Shown: positions 43,395 through 51,852 of the stretch, in pieces | Position numbering within the stretch: position 1 is the stretch's first letter | Layout of the letters: each line of letters opens with the position of its first letter | DNA from: Oscillospiraceae bacterium | Lineage (GTDB): Bacteria; Bacillota; Clostridia; Oscillospirales; Ruminococcaceae | Direction: 5' to 3' | Length of the DNA: 54,579 nt | Assembly (NCBI GenBank): GCA_019413245.1 | Contig: DXNX01000001.1 | Location: 1-54,579 of the forward strand | Program-made: the position numbers and the translations under genes | The notes under the pieces: model-generated | The model's input: only the letters and a program-made list of their open reading frames with translations | The model's database searches: none | Told to the model about the DNA's origin: nothing

Positions 43395-43425
43395 ATTTGC
43401 TGTTCAAGCCGATGCGAGAATCAGA

Positions 43426-45354
43426 TCAGGCAGCGGTCTTGGTGGCATGGTGGAAGTACTTGTAGCCGAAAGCGTTGGTGTAAACGCCCTGGACATTGGA
43501 CTTCTGCATGTAGGGGTCGTTGTAGTAGTACAGAGGCACGACAGCCCAGGTTTCCATGAGCATGTCTTCAGCCTGATGCATCAGAGCAACACGCTTGGTC
43601 AGGTCGGTCTCAGACTTGATGCTGGCGATCAGGTTGTTGTACTCGTCCCAGTTCTGCGGAGCATAGGAAGGAACGGTGCCGGCCTTGCCGGTGGCGGGAT
43701 CACGGCCGAACTGAGCGTCGTTGTTGCCGGAATCGGTGGTCCACATCTCGAGCATGTTGATGGGGTCATCGAAGTCGGCCAGCCAGCCCTGACGGCAGAC
43801 GTCGTAGTTGCCGGCCTTACGTTCGTTCAGGAAGACGTTCCAGGACTGGGTCTCGATGTCAACGGTGATGCCGATGGCAGCCATATCCTGCTGGATAGCA
43901 GCACCGATGTCTTCGTTGCCGGCGCCTTCGTTGACCAGGTAGGTGAAGGACAGCGGGGTGTCAGCGCTCAGCATGCCGTTGTCGTCGAACTGATAACCGG
44001 CGCTCTCCAGCAGGGAGATGGCCTTTTCGACGTTGGAATCGTAAGCTTCTTCAGTGGGATCGAAGTAACCGACGGAAGCCTCATCCGGGTAGGTGTAGCT
44101 GTCGGTGTTCTGACGGAACTCGCCGCCGTTGGAGTCGCTCATGCCGGTGGGGATGAAGGTGTTGGCCACTTCCTGACCGGTCTGGGCGATGGTGTCGACG
44201 ATGTACTGACGGTCGATCAGCAGGGTGATGGCTTCACGCATAGCGTTGGCCTGCTCCGGGGTCTTGCCCTCGAACAGGGTGGAGTTCACGTTGAAGCCAA
44301 CGTAGTAGGTGCCGATGTTATCAGCAACATAGAACTCGGGGTCAACATTGATGTGGTTGGGAACTTCCTCGGTAGGAATGGTATCGATGAAGTCCAGGTT
44401 GCCGGCCATGTAAGCGTTGTAGATAGCGGTATCGTCAGCGCTCAGCATGAACTGCAGGGTTTCGATGTTGACGCTGTCAGCATCGTAGTAGTTGGGGTTC
44501 TTGGTGTAGGTCATGCTCTCGTCATGGTTCCAAGCGGTGCAGGTGTAGGGACCGTTGGAGACGAAGCCGGCTTCCAGAGCCCAGGCGCCGGGGTTGGTGC
44601 CGTCGGTGTTGGCAGCTTCAACAGAAGCCTGCGGAACCGGGAAGAAGGTCGGGAAAGCGCACAGGCTCAGGAAATACGGGCAGGGGCTGACCAGGGTGAC
44701 GGTCAGGGTGTAGTCATCGGTAGCCTCGACACCGACCAGGATGTCGTTGGCTTCCTGCAGGGCCAGAGCGGCGTCGCTGTAGGTTTCTTCCGGAGTGGTG
44801 TACTCGGTACCGGCAGCAGCGGCAGCCTCAGCGGCAGCAGCGTCGTACTCGGGGTTGGGAACCATTTCCTCAGCAGCCTCGTTCTTGGCGATCAGGCCGT
44901 CGAACAGGTAGCTGTAGTCGGAAGCGGTCATCGGGTTGGCAGCACGGTTCCAGCTGTAGACAAAGTCCTTAGCGGTCAGGTCGGTGCCGTCGCTCCACTT
45001 GCTCTGACGCAGGTGGAAGGTGTAGGTCATGCCGTCCTCGGAAACGTCGTAGCTTTCCGCCACGCCCGGGGCCAGCTGGCCGTTTTCGTCGTAGGTCATC
45101 AGACCGACGAAGCTGTTGACAGCCAGAACGGCGCCGTCAACGGTGGAGTTCAGAGCCGGGTCCAGACGATCGGGCTCAGACGCCAGGTTGATGTACAGCG
45201 TGCTGGTGTCCGTGTTGAGCACGGAAGTCGAGGACGCGGTTTCCGAAGTCGCGGACGCCGAGGTCTCGCCGGTGGTTGCGGACTTGGAACCTCCGCAGCC
45301 AGCCAGGCTGACGACCATGGCGGCAGCGAGTGCAGATGCCATGAGCTTTTTCAT
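43426..45354 (-). CDS. oppA: Oligopeptide ABC transporter substrate-binding lipoprotein
   Basis: A 642-residue extracellular binding protein of solute-binding family 5. It has a lipoprotein signal with lipobox SLAGC (Cys at about residue 20), a Ser/Thr-rich tether (SATTGETSAS), then the binding fold beginning LYINLASEPDRLDPALN. It is longer than typical OppA by an Ala/Glu-rich insert around residues 160-185 (YDAAAAEAAAAAGTEY). AGGAGG precedes the start. It is encoded last after oppBCDF and has its own promoter, as expected for a binding protein needed in excess. Confidence 0.95.
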   Translation of the reverse strand: MKKLMASALAAAMVVSLAGCGGSKSATTGETSASATSETASSTSVLNTDTSTLYINLASEPDRLDPALNSTVDGAVLAVNSFVGLMTYDENGQLAPGVAESYDVSEDGMTYTFHLRQSKWSDGTDLTAKDFVYSWNRAANPMTASDYSYLFDGLIAKNEAAEEMVPNPEYDAAAAEAAAAAGTEYTTPEETYSDAALALQEANDILVGVEATDDYTLTVTLVSPCPYFLSLCAFPTFFPVPQASVEAANTDGTNPGAWALEAGFVSNGPYTCTAWNHDESMTYTKNPNYYDADSVNIETLQFMLSADDTAIYNAYMAGNLDFIDTIPTEEVPNHINVDPEFYVADNIGTYYVGFNVNSTLFEGKTPEQANAMREAITLLIDRQYIVDTIAQTGQEVANTFIPTGMSDSNGGEFRQNTDSYTYPDEASVGYFDPTEEAYDSNVEKAISLLESAGYQFDDNGMLSADTPLSFTYLVNEGAGNEDIGAAIQQDMAAIGITVDIETQSWNVFLNERKAGNYDVCRQGWLADFDDPINMLEMWTTDSGNNDAQFGRDPATGKAGTVPSYAPQNWDEYNNLIASIKSETDLTKRVALMHQAEDMLMETWAVVPLYYYNDPYMQKSNVQGVYTNAFGYKYFHHATKTAA

Positions 45355-45386
45355 TGTTCTTTCCTCCTAGAGATTCTATCAGAAAC

Positions 45387-45419
45387 CCCATACAAGGTGG
45401 ACGTTCCACCCTGTATGGG
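45387..45419 (-). promoter_or_regulatory. Stable hairpin in the oppA leader
   Basis: CCCATACA-A-GGTGGA pairs with TCCACC-C-TGTATGGG (45387-45419), a stem of about 14 pairs, between the oppA promoter and its ribosome site. No T tract follows, so it may stabilise the mRNA or block readthrough from oppF rather than terminate. Confidence 0.6.
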
Positions 45420-45440
45420 ACTCCTCCTGATATAACGCCC

Positions 45441-45469
45441 ATTATAAGTTCCGATTCCGGCATTTGCAA
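45441..45469 (-). promoter_or_regulatory. Promoter of oppA
   Basis: On the minus strand TTGCAA (45469-45464), 17-base spacer, TATAAT (45446-45441), in the 272-base gap between oppF and oppA. The same gap also holds a weak inverted repeat after oppF (about 45571-45594) and TTCGCACAA at 45525-45533. Confidence 0.8.
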
Positions 45470-45626
45470 TGCCGATACCAAATCTGTTGCTTTTCAGTCA
45501 CCATTTTTGGGCAAGGTGCCAAATTTCGCACAATAAAAGCGCCTTGTCGTTGTGCGTTCTGTTGAGCAAAATTCCGGCTCATGGGCGAAAAGCCGGCAAA
45601 TTTTCCCATTAATCGGGCCGCAGGTC

Positions 45627-46670
45627 TTACTTGTTCCAGCAGGCGACGTAGTGGCCGTTGCCGCGATCGGTGAACGGAGGCATGGCCTTGGCGCACTGCT
45701 CGGTGGCGTAACGGCAGCGGGTACGGAAGGGGCAGCCGCTGGGCATATGCAGCGGGCTGGGCACGTCCCCTTCCAGCACGATACGCTTGGACGCGCGGGC
45801 GGTACGCGGATCGGGCACCGGCACGGCGGACAGCAGGCTCTGGGTGTAGGGATGAATGGGGTTGTCGTTCAGTTCGTCGGCATCAGCCATTTCCATCATC
45901 TTGCCCAGGTACATAACAGCGATACGGTCGCTGATGTGGTGGACGACCAGCAGGTCGTGGGCAATGAACAGATAGGCAACGCCGAGCTTTGCCTGCAGGT
46001 CTTCAAACATGTTGACGACCTGGGCCTGGATGGAAACGTCCAGAGCGGAAACGGGCTCGTCGCAGACGATGAACTTGGGGTTGACCGCCAGGGCACGGGC
46101 AATGCCGATACGCTGACGCTGACCGCCGGAGAACTCGTGGGGATACCGCATGGCATGCTCGGCGTTCAGACCGACCAGCTCCATCAGCTCCATAACGCGC
46201 TCGTGGCGTTCCTTCTTATTTTTGCACAGCTTATGCACGTCCAGAGGCTCACCGATGATGTCCTCGACGGTCATACGCGGGTTCAGCGAGGAGTACGGGT
46301 CCTGGAAGACCATCTGCATCTCCTTGCGGTAAGGCATCATGTCCACATGGACCTTCTTGCCCAGGATCGGCTTGCCCTTGGCATCCACCTTGAGCTGGCC
46401 GTTCTCATCGTACTGTTCGCCGCTGTCATAGATGACCTTGCCGTCGAACAGGATGCGGCCGCCGGTGGGCTTGTACAGCTGGAGCAGGGTACGGCCAACG
46501 GTGGTCTTGCCGCAGCCGGACTCACCGACCAGGCCCAGGGTCTCGCCCGGGCGGATGGAGAAGGAAACGTCATCCACAGCCTTGAGGTGGATGCTCTTGC
46601 CCATGCCGGCACGCACGGGGAAATATTCCTTCAAATGCTCGACCTGCAAAAGGTATTCGCTGTTTGCCAT
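45627..46670 (-). CDS. oppF: Oligopeptide ABC transporter ATPase OppF
   Basis: A 347-residue ATPase energising peptide import. Walker A is GLVGESGCGKTTVGR, the signature is FSGGQRQRIGIARAL, and Walker B is FIVCDEPVSALD. The C-terminal oligopeptide-transporter extension has the Cys motif GCPFRTRCRYATEQC. The start MANSEYLLQ at 46670 follows GGAGGGGAA; its ATG begins one base after the oppD stop. Confidence 0.96.
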   Translation of the reverse strand: MANSEYLLQVEHLKEYFPVRAGMGKSIHLKAVDDVSFSIRPGETLGLVGESGCGKTTVGRTLLQLYKPTGGRILFDGKVIYDSGEQYDENGQLKVDAKGKPILGKKVHVDMMPYRKEMQMVFQDPYSSLNPRMTVEDIIGEPLDVHKLCKNKKERHERVMELMELVGLNAEHAMRYPHEFSGGQRQRIGIARALAVNPKFIVCDEPVSALDVSIQAQVVNMFEDLQAKLGVAYLFIAHDLLVVHHISDRIAVMYLGKMMEMADADELNDNPIHPYTQSLLSAVPVPDPRTARASKRIVLEGDVPSPLHMPSGCPFRTRCRYATEQCAKAMPPFTDRGNGHYVACWNK

Positions 46671-46671
46671 C

Positions 46672-47685
46672 TTACTTCCCCTCCTTTGCATTCTTCACGT
46701 TGAGCCAGCAAGAAGCCATATGGTGTTCGCCCACCTGGAGTTCCGGGGGCAGCTCGCGCAGGCAGATCTTCATGGCGGAATCACACCGGGGGCAGAATGC
46801 GCAGCCGGCCGGCAGATCCAGCATGTTGATGGGAGTGCCGCCGATGGGGACCAGACGCTCCTTCATGTTGGAGCCGGACGGGATCGAGCGCAGCAGACCC
46901 TTGGTGTATTCATGGGCCGGGGCATAGAAGATGTCGTCAGCGGTGCCGCGTTCGCAGACACGGCCGCCGTACATGACGATGATCTCATCGCACATGGAAG
47001 CGATGACGCCCAGGTCATGAGTAACGATGATGATGGCCATGCCCAGCTTCTTCTGCAGGTCCTGCATCAGTTCCAGGATCTGCGCCTGGATGGTCACGTC
47101 CAGAGCGGTGGTGGGCTCGTCGGCAATCAGGATATCGGGTTCGCAGGCCAGGGCCATGGCGATCATGACACGCTGACGCATACCGCCGGACAGCTCGTAC
47201 GGATACTGCTTGATACGCTTTTCCGGCTCATTGATGCCCACCAGTTCCAGCATTTCAATGGCGCGCTCTTTGGCCTGCGCCTTGTTGCGGTTGGTATGCA
47301 GCAGGATAGCTTCCATCAGCTGGTTGCCGATGGTGAACACGGGGTTCAGGCTGGTCATGGGGTCCTGGAAGATGATGGAGCAGCATTTGCCGCGGAAGGA
47401 CTGCATCTTCGTCTCGTCCCACTTGGTGATGTCCTCACCTTTGTACAGGATCTGGCCGCCGGTGACGCCGCCGTTCTCGGACAGGATGTCCATGATGGAA
47501 TAGGCGGTCACGGACTTGCCGGAACCGGATTCGCCCACGATGCCCAGAATCTTGCCGGGCTCCAGGGCAAAAGAAACACCGTTGACTGCATGCACTTCAG
47601 CACCCTTATCGGTGGAGAAGGTGGTATGCAGATCCTTGACTTCCAGAACGTATTTCCAGTTCTGGTTGTTCTTTACTTCACTCAT
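46672..47685 (-). CDS. oppD: Oligopeptide ABC transporter ATPase OppD
   Basis: A 337-residue ATPase partner of OppF. Walker A is GIVGESGSGKSVTAYS, the signature LSGGMRQRVMIAMAL, and Walker B ILIADEPTTALD. The C-terminal extension carries the Cys-rich segment GCAFCPRCDSAMKIC typical of Opp/Dpp ATPases. GGAGG-like sequence precedes the start, 13 bases after oppC. Confidence 0.96.
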   Translation of the reverse strand: MSEVKNNQNWKYVLEVKDLHTTFSTDKGAEVHAVNGVSFALEPGKILGIVGESGSGKSVTAYSIMDILSENGGVTGGQILYKGEDITKWDETKMQSFRGKCCSIIFQDPMTSLNPVFTIGNQLMEAILLHTNRNKAQAKERAIEMLELVGINEPEKRIKQYPYELSGGMRQRVMIAMALACEPDILIADEPTTALDVTIQAQILELMQDLQKKLGMAIIIVTHDLGVIASMCDEIIVMYGGRVCERGTADDIFYAPAHEYTKGLLRSIPSGSNMKERLVPIGGTPINMLDLPAGCAFCPRCDSAMKICLRELPPELQVGEHHMASCWLNVKNAKEGK

Positions 47686-47698
47686 ACTTTGCCCCTCC

Positions 47699-48796
47699 TC
47701 AGCGCTTCAGTTTGGGGTCGAACGCGTCGCGCAGGCCGTCGCCCAGCAGGTTGAAGGCCAGAACGATCAGGCAGATGATCAGCGACGGGAAGACCAGCTT
47801 CAGCGGATAGCTGTTGATACCCGCACGGGCTTCATTGGCCAGAGAACCCAGCGACGGCATGGGAACCTTGACGCCGATGCCCAGGAAGGACAGGTAGCTT
47901 TCGGTGAAGATAGCGGAGGGAATCTGCAGCGCCACCGAGATGATGATGACGGACAGGCAGTTGGGCAGAATATGCTTGCGCAGGATGCGGCCGCTGGAAG
48001 TACCGATGGTGCGGGCCGCCAGAACGTATTCGTTCTGCTTGATGGTCAGGATCTGACCACGGACCAGACGGGCCATACCGACCCAGTACAGCAGACCGAA
48101 GACCAGGAACAGAGCAATCATGTTGGTACCCAGGGACTGAAGCATGGGTACTTTTTCAATGACCGGCTTCAGGGTCTCGTTCAAAACAACGGAGAGCAGA
48201 ATGATCATCAGCGTATCCGGCAGACTGTATATAACGTCTACGATACGCATCATGATAATATCCACTGTACCGCCGCACCAGCCCGCAATGGAACCGTATA
48301 CCAGACCGATGATCAGCACCATGATGGACGCCACCAGGCCGACGGCCAGAGAGACGCGGGTGCCGTAGATAACACGGATGAAGTAGTCACGGCCCAGGCC
48401 GTCGGTGCCCATGATATGGGGGAACAGCTTTTCGCCGGTCTCTTCCATATACTGCTGTTCACGCTCGGACCATTCAAAGGGAGCCAGGTTGGTAGCGGTT
48501 TTGTCGCGGCGGCCGCCAACGGACACGATGTCCTGGTAGCTGTACGGGACAAAGAACGGGATCACGATGATGCTGACAAGCAGCAGGACCAGCACGATGA
48601 TACTGCCCACGGCCAGCTTGTTTTTCATCAGGCGGCGGCAGCCGTCCCGGAAGAAGGTCACGCTTTCGCCCATGACCTCCTGCTGTGCCTTTTCTTCGGC
48701 GGTAGCGGGTTCAAAATCAGTAGTGCTGAACTTGGACAGATCGATCTGAGCCGAAAGAGGGTTCTTTTCGGGCATACCGTTTTCTGCGTAGGTCAT
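47699..48796 (-). CDS. oppC: Oligopeptide ABC transporter permease OppC
   Basis: A 365-residue permease with six membrane helices. The N-terminal OppC-type region (FFRDGCRRLMKNKLAVGSII) leads into an outside segment of about 70 residues (FVPYSYQDIVSV to FPHIMGTDGLGRD) and the BPD transport domain, with the EAA-type loop ARTIGTSSGRILRKHILPN. The start at 48796 has AAGGAGGAAAG. It follows oppB by 15 bases. Confidence 0.95.
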   Translation of the reverse strand: MTYAENGMPEKNPLSAQIDLSKFSTTDFEPATAEEKAQQEVMGESVTFFRDGCRRLMKNKLAVGSIIVLVLLLVSIIVIPFFVPYSYQDIVSVGGRRDKTATNLAPFEWSEREQQYMEETGEKLFPHIMGTDGLGRDYFIRVIYGTRVSLAVGLVASIMVLIIGLVYGSIAGWCGGTVDIIMMRIVDVIYSLPDTLMIILLSVVLNETLKPVIEKVPMLQSLGTNMIALFLVFGLLYWVGMARLVRGQILTIKQNEYVLAARTIGTSSGRILRKHILPNCLSVIIISVALQIPSAIFTESYLSFLGIGVKVPMPSLGSLANEARAGINSYPLKLVFPSLIICLIVLAFNLLGDGLRDAFDPKLKR

Positions 48797-48811
48797 TTTC
48801 TTTCCTCCTTC

Positions 48812-49723
48812 TTACTCCAGTTCGATGCGCGGGTCGACCAGCTTGTACACCAGGTCGGTGATCAGGTTGGCGGTAACCATCAACGTGCCCAGGAACAGGG
48901 TGGTGGCCATGATCAGGGGGTAGTCGTTGTTGGTAATGCTGTTGACGAACTGGGTGCCCAGGCCGCCGATGGTGAAGATGCTTTCAACAACCATGGAACC
49001 GGTGATGATGTAGGCGATCATGGGGCCCACATAGGTGATGACCGGGATCAGAGCATTGCGCAGGGCATGCTTGAAGATGACCTTGACCTGGGGAACGCCT
49101 TTGGCCCGGGCAGTACGCACATAGTCCTGGCCCAGCGCATCCAGCATACTGGTCTTGGTCAAACGGGTGATGTACGCCATCGGGTACAGAGACAGCGAGA
49201 TCACGGGCAGGAAGTAGTTCGGATTTTCGGCGCTCCAGACCGGGAACACATTCAGCTCCACGCAGAAGACCAGCAGCAGCAACGTAGCCAGAACGAAGCT
49301 GGGCACACCGGTAAACAGCGTGGTGAAGAAGATGATCAGGCGGTCCGGCAGCTTGTTGCGGTTCAGAGCCGCAATGCTGCCCAGAACCAGGCCGAACACA
49401 ATGGCCACTGCCGCTGCTTCCAGGCCCAGCTGTGCGGACACAGCAAAGCGGGAACCCAGGGTAGAGCCGATGTCACGGCCGGTCTTGAGGGAAACGCCCC
49501 AGTCGCCGTGCAGGATGTTATTCATATACAGAATATACTGCTCACCGACGGGCTTATCCAGGTTGTAGCGTGCTTCCAGCACGGCCTGGACCTGCGGGCT
49601 GGGGGCCTTCTCTTTGTTGAAGGGGCCGCCGGGGATCGCGTTCATCGCGAAAAAGGTGATCAGGCTAATGATGATCACGGTCACGATCGCCAGCAACACA
49701 CGTTTTACGACATATCTGGTCAC
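48812..49723 (-). CDS. oppB: Oligopeptide ABC transporter permease OppB
   Basis: A 303-residue permease with six helices: N-terminal RYVVKRVLLAIVTVIIISLITFF, outside loop, BPD domain and EAA-type loop RTARAKGVPQVKVIFKHALRN. It is the first gene of oppBCDF, behind AGAGGAGAG. A leader of about 210 bases precedes it, with a promoter at 49942-49970 and a terminator/antiterminator pair at 49882-49924. Confidence 0.95.
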   Translation of the reverse strand: MTRYVVKRVLLAIVTVIIISLITFFAMNAIPGGPFNKEKAPSPQVQAVLEARYNLDKPVGEQYILYMNNILHGDWGVSLKTGRDIGSTLGSRFAVSAQLGLEAAAVAIVFGLVLGSIAALNRNKLPDRLIIFFTTLFTGVPSFVLATLLLLVFCVELNVFPVWSAENPNYFLPVISLSLYPMAYITRLTKTSMLDALGQDYVRTARAKGVPQVKVIFKHALRNALIPVITYVGPMIAYIITGSMVVESIFTIGGLGTQFVNSITNNDYPLIMATTLFLGTLMVTANLITDLVYKLVDPRIELE

Positions 49724-49881
49724 GTTCGTTCACTCTCCTCTTAAATACGGGGTCCTCGCAGGACCCGCGCTGGCTGCGTGTTTTACACGGGCCGCCGCCC
49801 GTTTTCCCCGCCTGTTCCCCGTTTCGGGATGGTGCCGGGTGCAGGAACACGGTTGTGTGCCTTTGGCGGACACCCCACCAC

Positions 49882-49924
49882 AAAAAAAAGGAACGACAGC
49901 GTTTGATCAAACGCCATCGTTTGA
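49882..49924 (-). promoter_or_regulatory. Leader attenuator of the opp operon
   Basis: In the oppB leader, AACGA-tg-GCGTTT-GATC-AAACGC-tg-TCGTT (49921-49892, minus strand) folds into a terminator stem followed by CC and T8 (49889-49882). The sequence just before it contains TCAAACG, which can pair instead with the 5' arm CGTTTGA (loop ATGG), a 7-bp stem that would break the terminator. The two folds are mutually exclusive. The gap 49724-50085 otherwise holds the promoter, a small GGGTCCT/AGGACCC hairpin near oppB, and the hydA terminator. Confidence 0.65.
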
Positions 49925-49941
49925 GCAAAGGAATCTTCAAT

Positions 49942-49970
49942 AAAATATCACAAAATTGTAACGTTGTCAA
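49942..49970 (-). promoter_or_regulatory. Promoter of oppBCDF
   Basis: On the minus strand consensus TTGACA (49970-49965), 17-base spacer, TATTTT (49947-49942). Start of transcription would be near 49935, about a dozen bases before the leader hairpin. Confidence 0.8.
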
Positions 49971-50012
49971 CTTTTCCACCGGACGGAAAAGCCCCGCCAA
50001 ATGTGAAAATTT

Positions 50013-50036
50013 GCCCGGCGTCTGATGACGCCGGGC
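50013..50036. terminator. Stem-loop after the hydrogenase operon
   Basis: GCCCGGCGTC-TGAT-GACGCCGGGC, a perfect 10-bp stem with a modest T tract on the minus strand. A smaller stem ACTTCC/GGAAGT (about 50061-50081) lies between it and the hydA stop. Confidence 0.6.
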
Positions 50037-50085
50037 TGTAAAAGTTTTATTTTTTCCCGAAGACTTCCCCTTTCAGGAAGTATTT

Positions 50086-51852
50086 TTATTCACTTTCGGC
50101 CCCCTGAGACGGCATATTCCATCCCAGATGGTCGGTGTGCAGCCAGGCTTCGGCCGTTTCGCTGCCGGGGGCACCCAGGGCGTCCCGGTACAGGGTCTGG
50201 ATGGCCGGATTTTCGTGGGAGAAGCGCAGCGCACAACCTTTGTCAATGCTGTACAGCACCTGTCCGCGGCTCTGGGCCAGTTCTTCATCGTCAGCGCTCT
50301 GGGGCTGGCCGCCGCCGCCCGCACAGCCGCCGGGGCAGGCCATGACTTCCACAAAATCATAGTGTACGCGGCCGGCGCGCACCGCCTCCAGCAGTTTCCG
50401 GGTATTGCCCAGGCCGCTGACCACAGCGGTTTTCACGGTGCTGCCGCCCAGGTTGAACTCCGCTTCGGTCCAGCCCGGGGTGCCGTCTGCAGTGCCCCGC
50501 ACAGCCGTGAAGGCATCCGGCGGCGGGTTCTGCCCGTTGACCAGATAGTAGGCACTGCGCAGGGCAGCTTCCATAACGCCGCCGGTGGCGCCGAAGATGA
50601 CCCCCGCCCCACTGTAAGGTCCCAACAGGGAGTCGAAGGCTTCCTCGGCCATGTGGTCGGGATGCAGGTGCTCGGCCCGGATCATCCGCACCAGTTCCCG
50701 GGTGGTCAGGGCCAGATCCACATCCCGCCCGGCCCTGGTGTACATGGTAGGCAGGGCGCACTCGGCCTTTTTGGCCACACAGGGCATGATGGACACACTG
50801 AAGATGCGGTCCGGTTCCACTCCGATCTTTTGGGACAGATAATTTTTCACCACGGCGCCGAACATCTGCTGGGGGCTCTTGGCAGTGGAAAGACGGGTGG
50901 TCATATCCGGGTAATGGCCCTTGAGATACCGCACCCAGCCGGGGCAGCAGCTGGTGAACATAGGCAGTTCTTTGGTGTCCCCCGCCTGGAAGCGGTGCAG
51001 GAACTCGGTGCCTTCCTCCATGATGGTCAGGTCGGCGGAGAAGGAAGTGTCAAACACATAGTCGAATCCCAGGGCGCGCAGCACCGCCGCCATCCGGTTG
51101 ACGGTGGCCTTTTCGGGCGGCAGGCCCAGGCTTTCCCCCCAGGCGGCGCGCACCGCCGGGGCGATCTGCACCACCGTGACCAGATTGGGGTCGGCAATGG
51201 CGGCAAAGGCTTTTTCGGTGTCGCTGCGTTCCCGCAGGGCACCGGTGGGGCAATGGGTGATGCACTGGCCGCAGAGCACACAGTCGGATTCCTTGATGCG
51301 GCGGTTATGGCTCACATCCACCCGGGTACGGCTGCCGGTGCCGGACAGGTCCCACACGTTGACCCCCTGCACCTTATCACAGATCTGGATGCAGCGCATG
51401 CACTTGATGCACTTGTTGGTGTCCCGGTACAGCGGGAAGTCCTTGGGCCACTGGGCGCGGGCACCGGTGACCAGGTCCCGGGGATAGGGGTTTTCCAGAA
51501 TACCCAGGTCGTTGGCAATGCTCTGCAGGTGGCAGTTGCCGCTGCGCAGACAGGTGGCACAATGGCAGTCGTGTTGGGACAGAATCAGCTCCACGTTGAT
51601 CTTTCGGGTGCGGCGTACCCGGGGCGTATTGGTGCGGATGACCATGCCCTCGAACACCGGGTTGTTGCAGCTGGGCACCAGGTTGCGCTCCCCTTCTATC
51701 TCCACGCAGCAGACCCGGCAGGCGCCGATCTCGTTGAGGTGTTTGAGGTAGCACAGGTGCGGAATGTCCACCCCGGCAGCCTTGGCGGCTTCCAGAATGG
51801 TGGTGTGCTCGGGCACGGCGACGGCCCGGCCATTGACAGTCACATTTACCAT
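50086..51852 (-). CDS. hydA: [FeFe]-hydrogenase catalytic subunit
   Basis: A 588-residue hydrogenase of the HndD/HydA type. Domains in order: N-terminal [2Fe-2S] ferredoxin (1-75, CYLKHLNEIGACRVCCVE), His-Cys3 cluster domain (HDCHCATCLRSGNC), two [4Fe-4S] clusters (CIKCMRCIQICD and CVLCGQCITHCP), then the H-cluster domain with L1 TSCCPGW, L2 MPCVAKKAE and L3 MACPGGCAGGGGQP, plus a C-terminal extension. All ligands are present, so it should be active. It overlaps the upstream partner gene by seven bases. Maturases HydE/F/G are not in the window. Likely role: fermentative H2 turnover with NAD(P)H and/or ferredoxin. Confidence 0.95.
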   Translation of the reverse strand: MVNVTVNGRAVAVPEHTTILEAAKAAGVDIPHLCYLKHLNEIGACRVCCVEIEGERNLVPSCNNPVFEGMVIRTNTPRVRRTRKINVELILSQHDCHCATCLRSGNCHLQSIANDLGILENPYPRDLVTGARAQWPKDFPLYRDTNKCIKCMRCIQICDKVQGVNVWDLSGTGSRTRVDVSHNRRIKESDCVLCGQCITHCPTGALRERSDTEKAFAAIADPNLVTVVQIAPAVRAAWGESLGLPPEKATVNRMAAVLRALGFDYVFDTSFSADLTIMEEGTEFLHRFQAGDTKELPMFTSCCPGWVRYLKGHYPDMTTRLSTAKSPQQMFGAVVKNYLSQKIGVEPDRIFSVSIMPCVAKKAECALPTMYTRAGRDVDLALTTRELVRMIRAEHLHPDHMAEEAFDSLLGPYSGAGVIFGATGGVMEAALRSAYYLVNGQNPPPDAFTAVRGTADGTPGWTEAEFNLGGSTVKTAVVSGLGNTRKLLEAVRAGRVHYDFVEVMACPGGCAGGGGQPQSADDEELAQSRGQVLYSIDKGCALRFSHENPAIQTLYRDALGAPGSETAEAWLHTDHLGWNMPSQGAESE

